Source: Flavobacterium psychrophilum (GTDB taxonomy: Bacteria > Bacteroidota > Bacteroidia > Flavobacteriales > Flavobacteriaceae). Taken from it: a DNA stretch of 23,880 nt. Within the stretch, counting starts at the first letter, position 1. The number at the start of each line of letters is the position of its first letter. The notes beneath the pieces are model-generated. The model ran no database searches. It was not told the origin of the DNA and worked only from the letters and a program-made list of their open reading frames with translations. A program made the translations under genes and the position numbers. Below, piece by piece: positions 23,822 to 23,880 of this stretch. The stretch spans positions 1 to 23,880 of the forward strand of contig DZAU01000033.1 in assembly GCA_022729635.1 (NCBI GenBank), in the 5' to 3' direction.

Positions 23822-23880
23822 AGACGCGATTAATCGCGTCTTTACATTGTGTTATGAGCGATTAATCGCGTCTTTACATT
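23822..23880. repeat. Two direct copies of a palindromic repeat upstream of trpB
   Basis: A 20-bp perfect palindrome, AGACGCGATTAATCGCGTCT (23822-23841), is followed by TTACATT. A second copy (GCGATTAATCGCGTCTTTACATT) occupies 23858-23880. The 23-bp shared part recurs with a 32-bp period. The second copy has lost its left arm beyond GCGATT. The window ends exactly at this copy, so the array may continue. It lies in the presumed spacer ahead of trpB. Confidence 0.85.

Overview
The window looks like a low-GC chromosome segment from the Bacteroidota, most likely Flavobacteriaceae (Flavobacterium or a close relative). Three things point there: a large secreted protein with a type IX secretion (gliding-motility-type) C-terminal domain, recurring TAnnTTTG promoter boxes a short way upstream of start codons, and A-rich leaders with no clear Shine-Dalgarno sequences. 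No rRNA, tRNA, CRISPR array or intact insertion sequence was seen. Names rest on motifs and remembered family features, not on searches.

Layout. 122-4384 (-) is a giant choice-of-anchor-L / T9SS cell-surface protein. 4624-9146 (+) holds argS, ffh, folD and a 47-residue putative membrane protein. 9258-12985 (-) holds an RluF-like pseudouridine synthase, an alpha/beta hydrolase, a coiled-coil protein of the zinc-ribbon family that has lost its cysteines, and a Nif3-like protein. 13184-15554 (+) is a compact run of overlapping or nearly abutting genes: an antitoxin, a YoeB-type toxin, lpxK (lipid A 4'-kinase) and a purine nucleoside phosphorylase. 15561-19691 (-) carries lipA, gap and a TPR hybrid histidine kinase, reading in that order. 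19906-21195 (-) is a lone secreted metallopeptidase-like gene between palindrome-rich spacers. 21364-23801 (-) is trpB, a four-helix-bundle (S23/IVP-type) gene, and trpA. Most genes are housekeeping; the accessory material is the toxin-antitoxin pair, the metallopeptidase, the four-helix-bundle gene and the repeats.

The most striking signal is in the spacers. At least nine of them carry short tandem arrays with a strict 7-bp period. The monomer differs by locus (GATTTCA, GAAGTTA, CAAACAA, GGTTTCA, GATTTAC, GCAACCT types), and none was noticed inside a gene. One pair of arrays lies in inverted orientation around the four-helix-bundle gene that splits trpB from trpA. Separate palindromic dispersed-type repeats appear to have entered genes: one adds about 20 residues in frame to LpxK, and another supplies the last residues and the stop codon of the alpha/beta hydrolase. 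Others lie downstream of the metallopeptidase gene and in the trpB leader.
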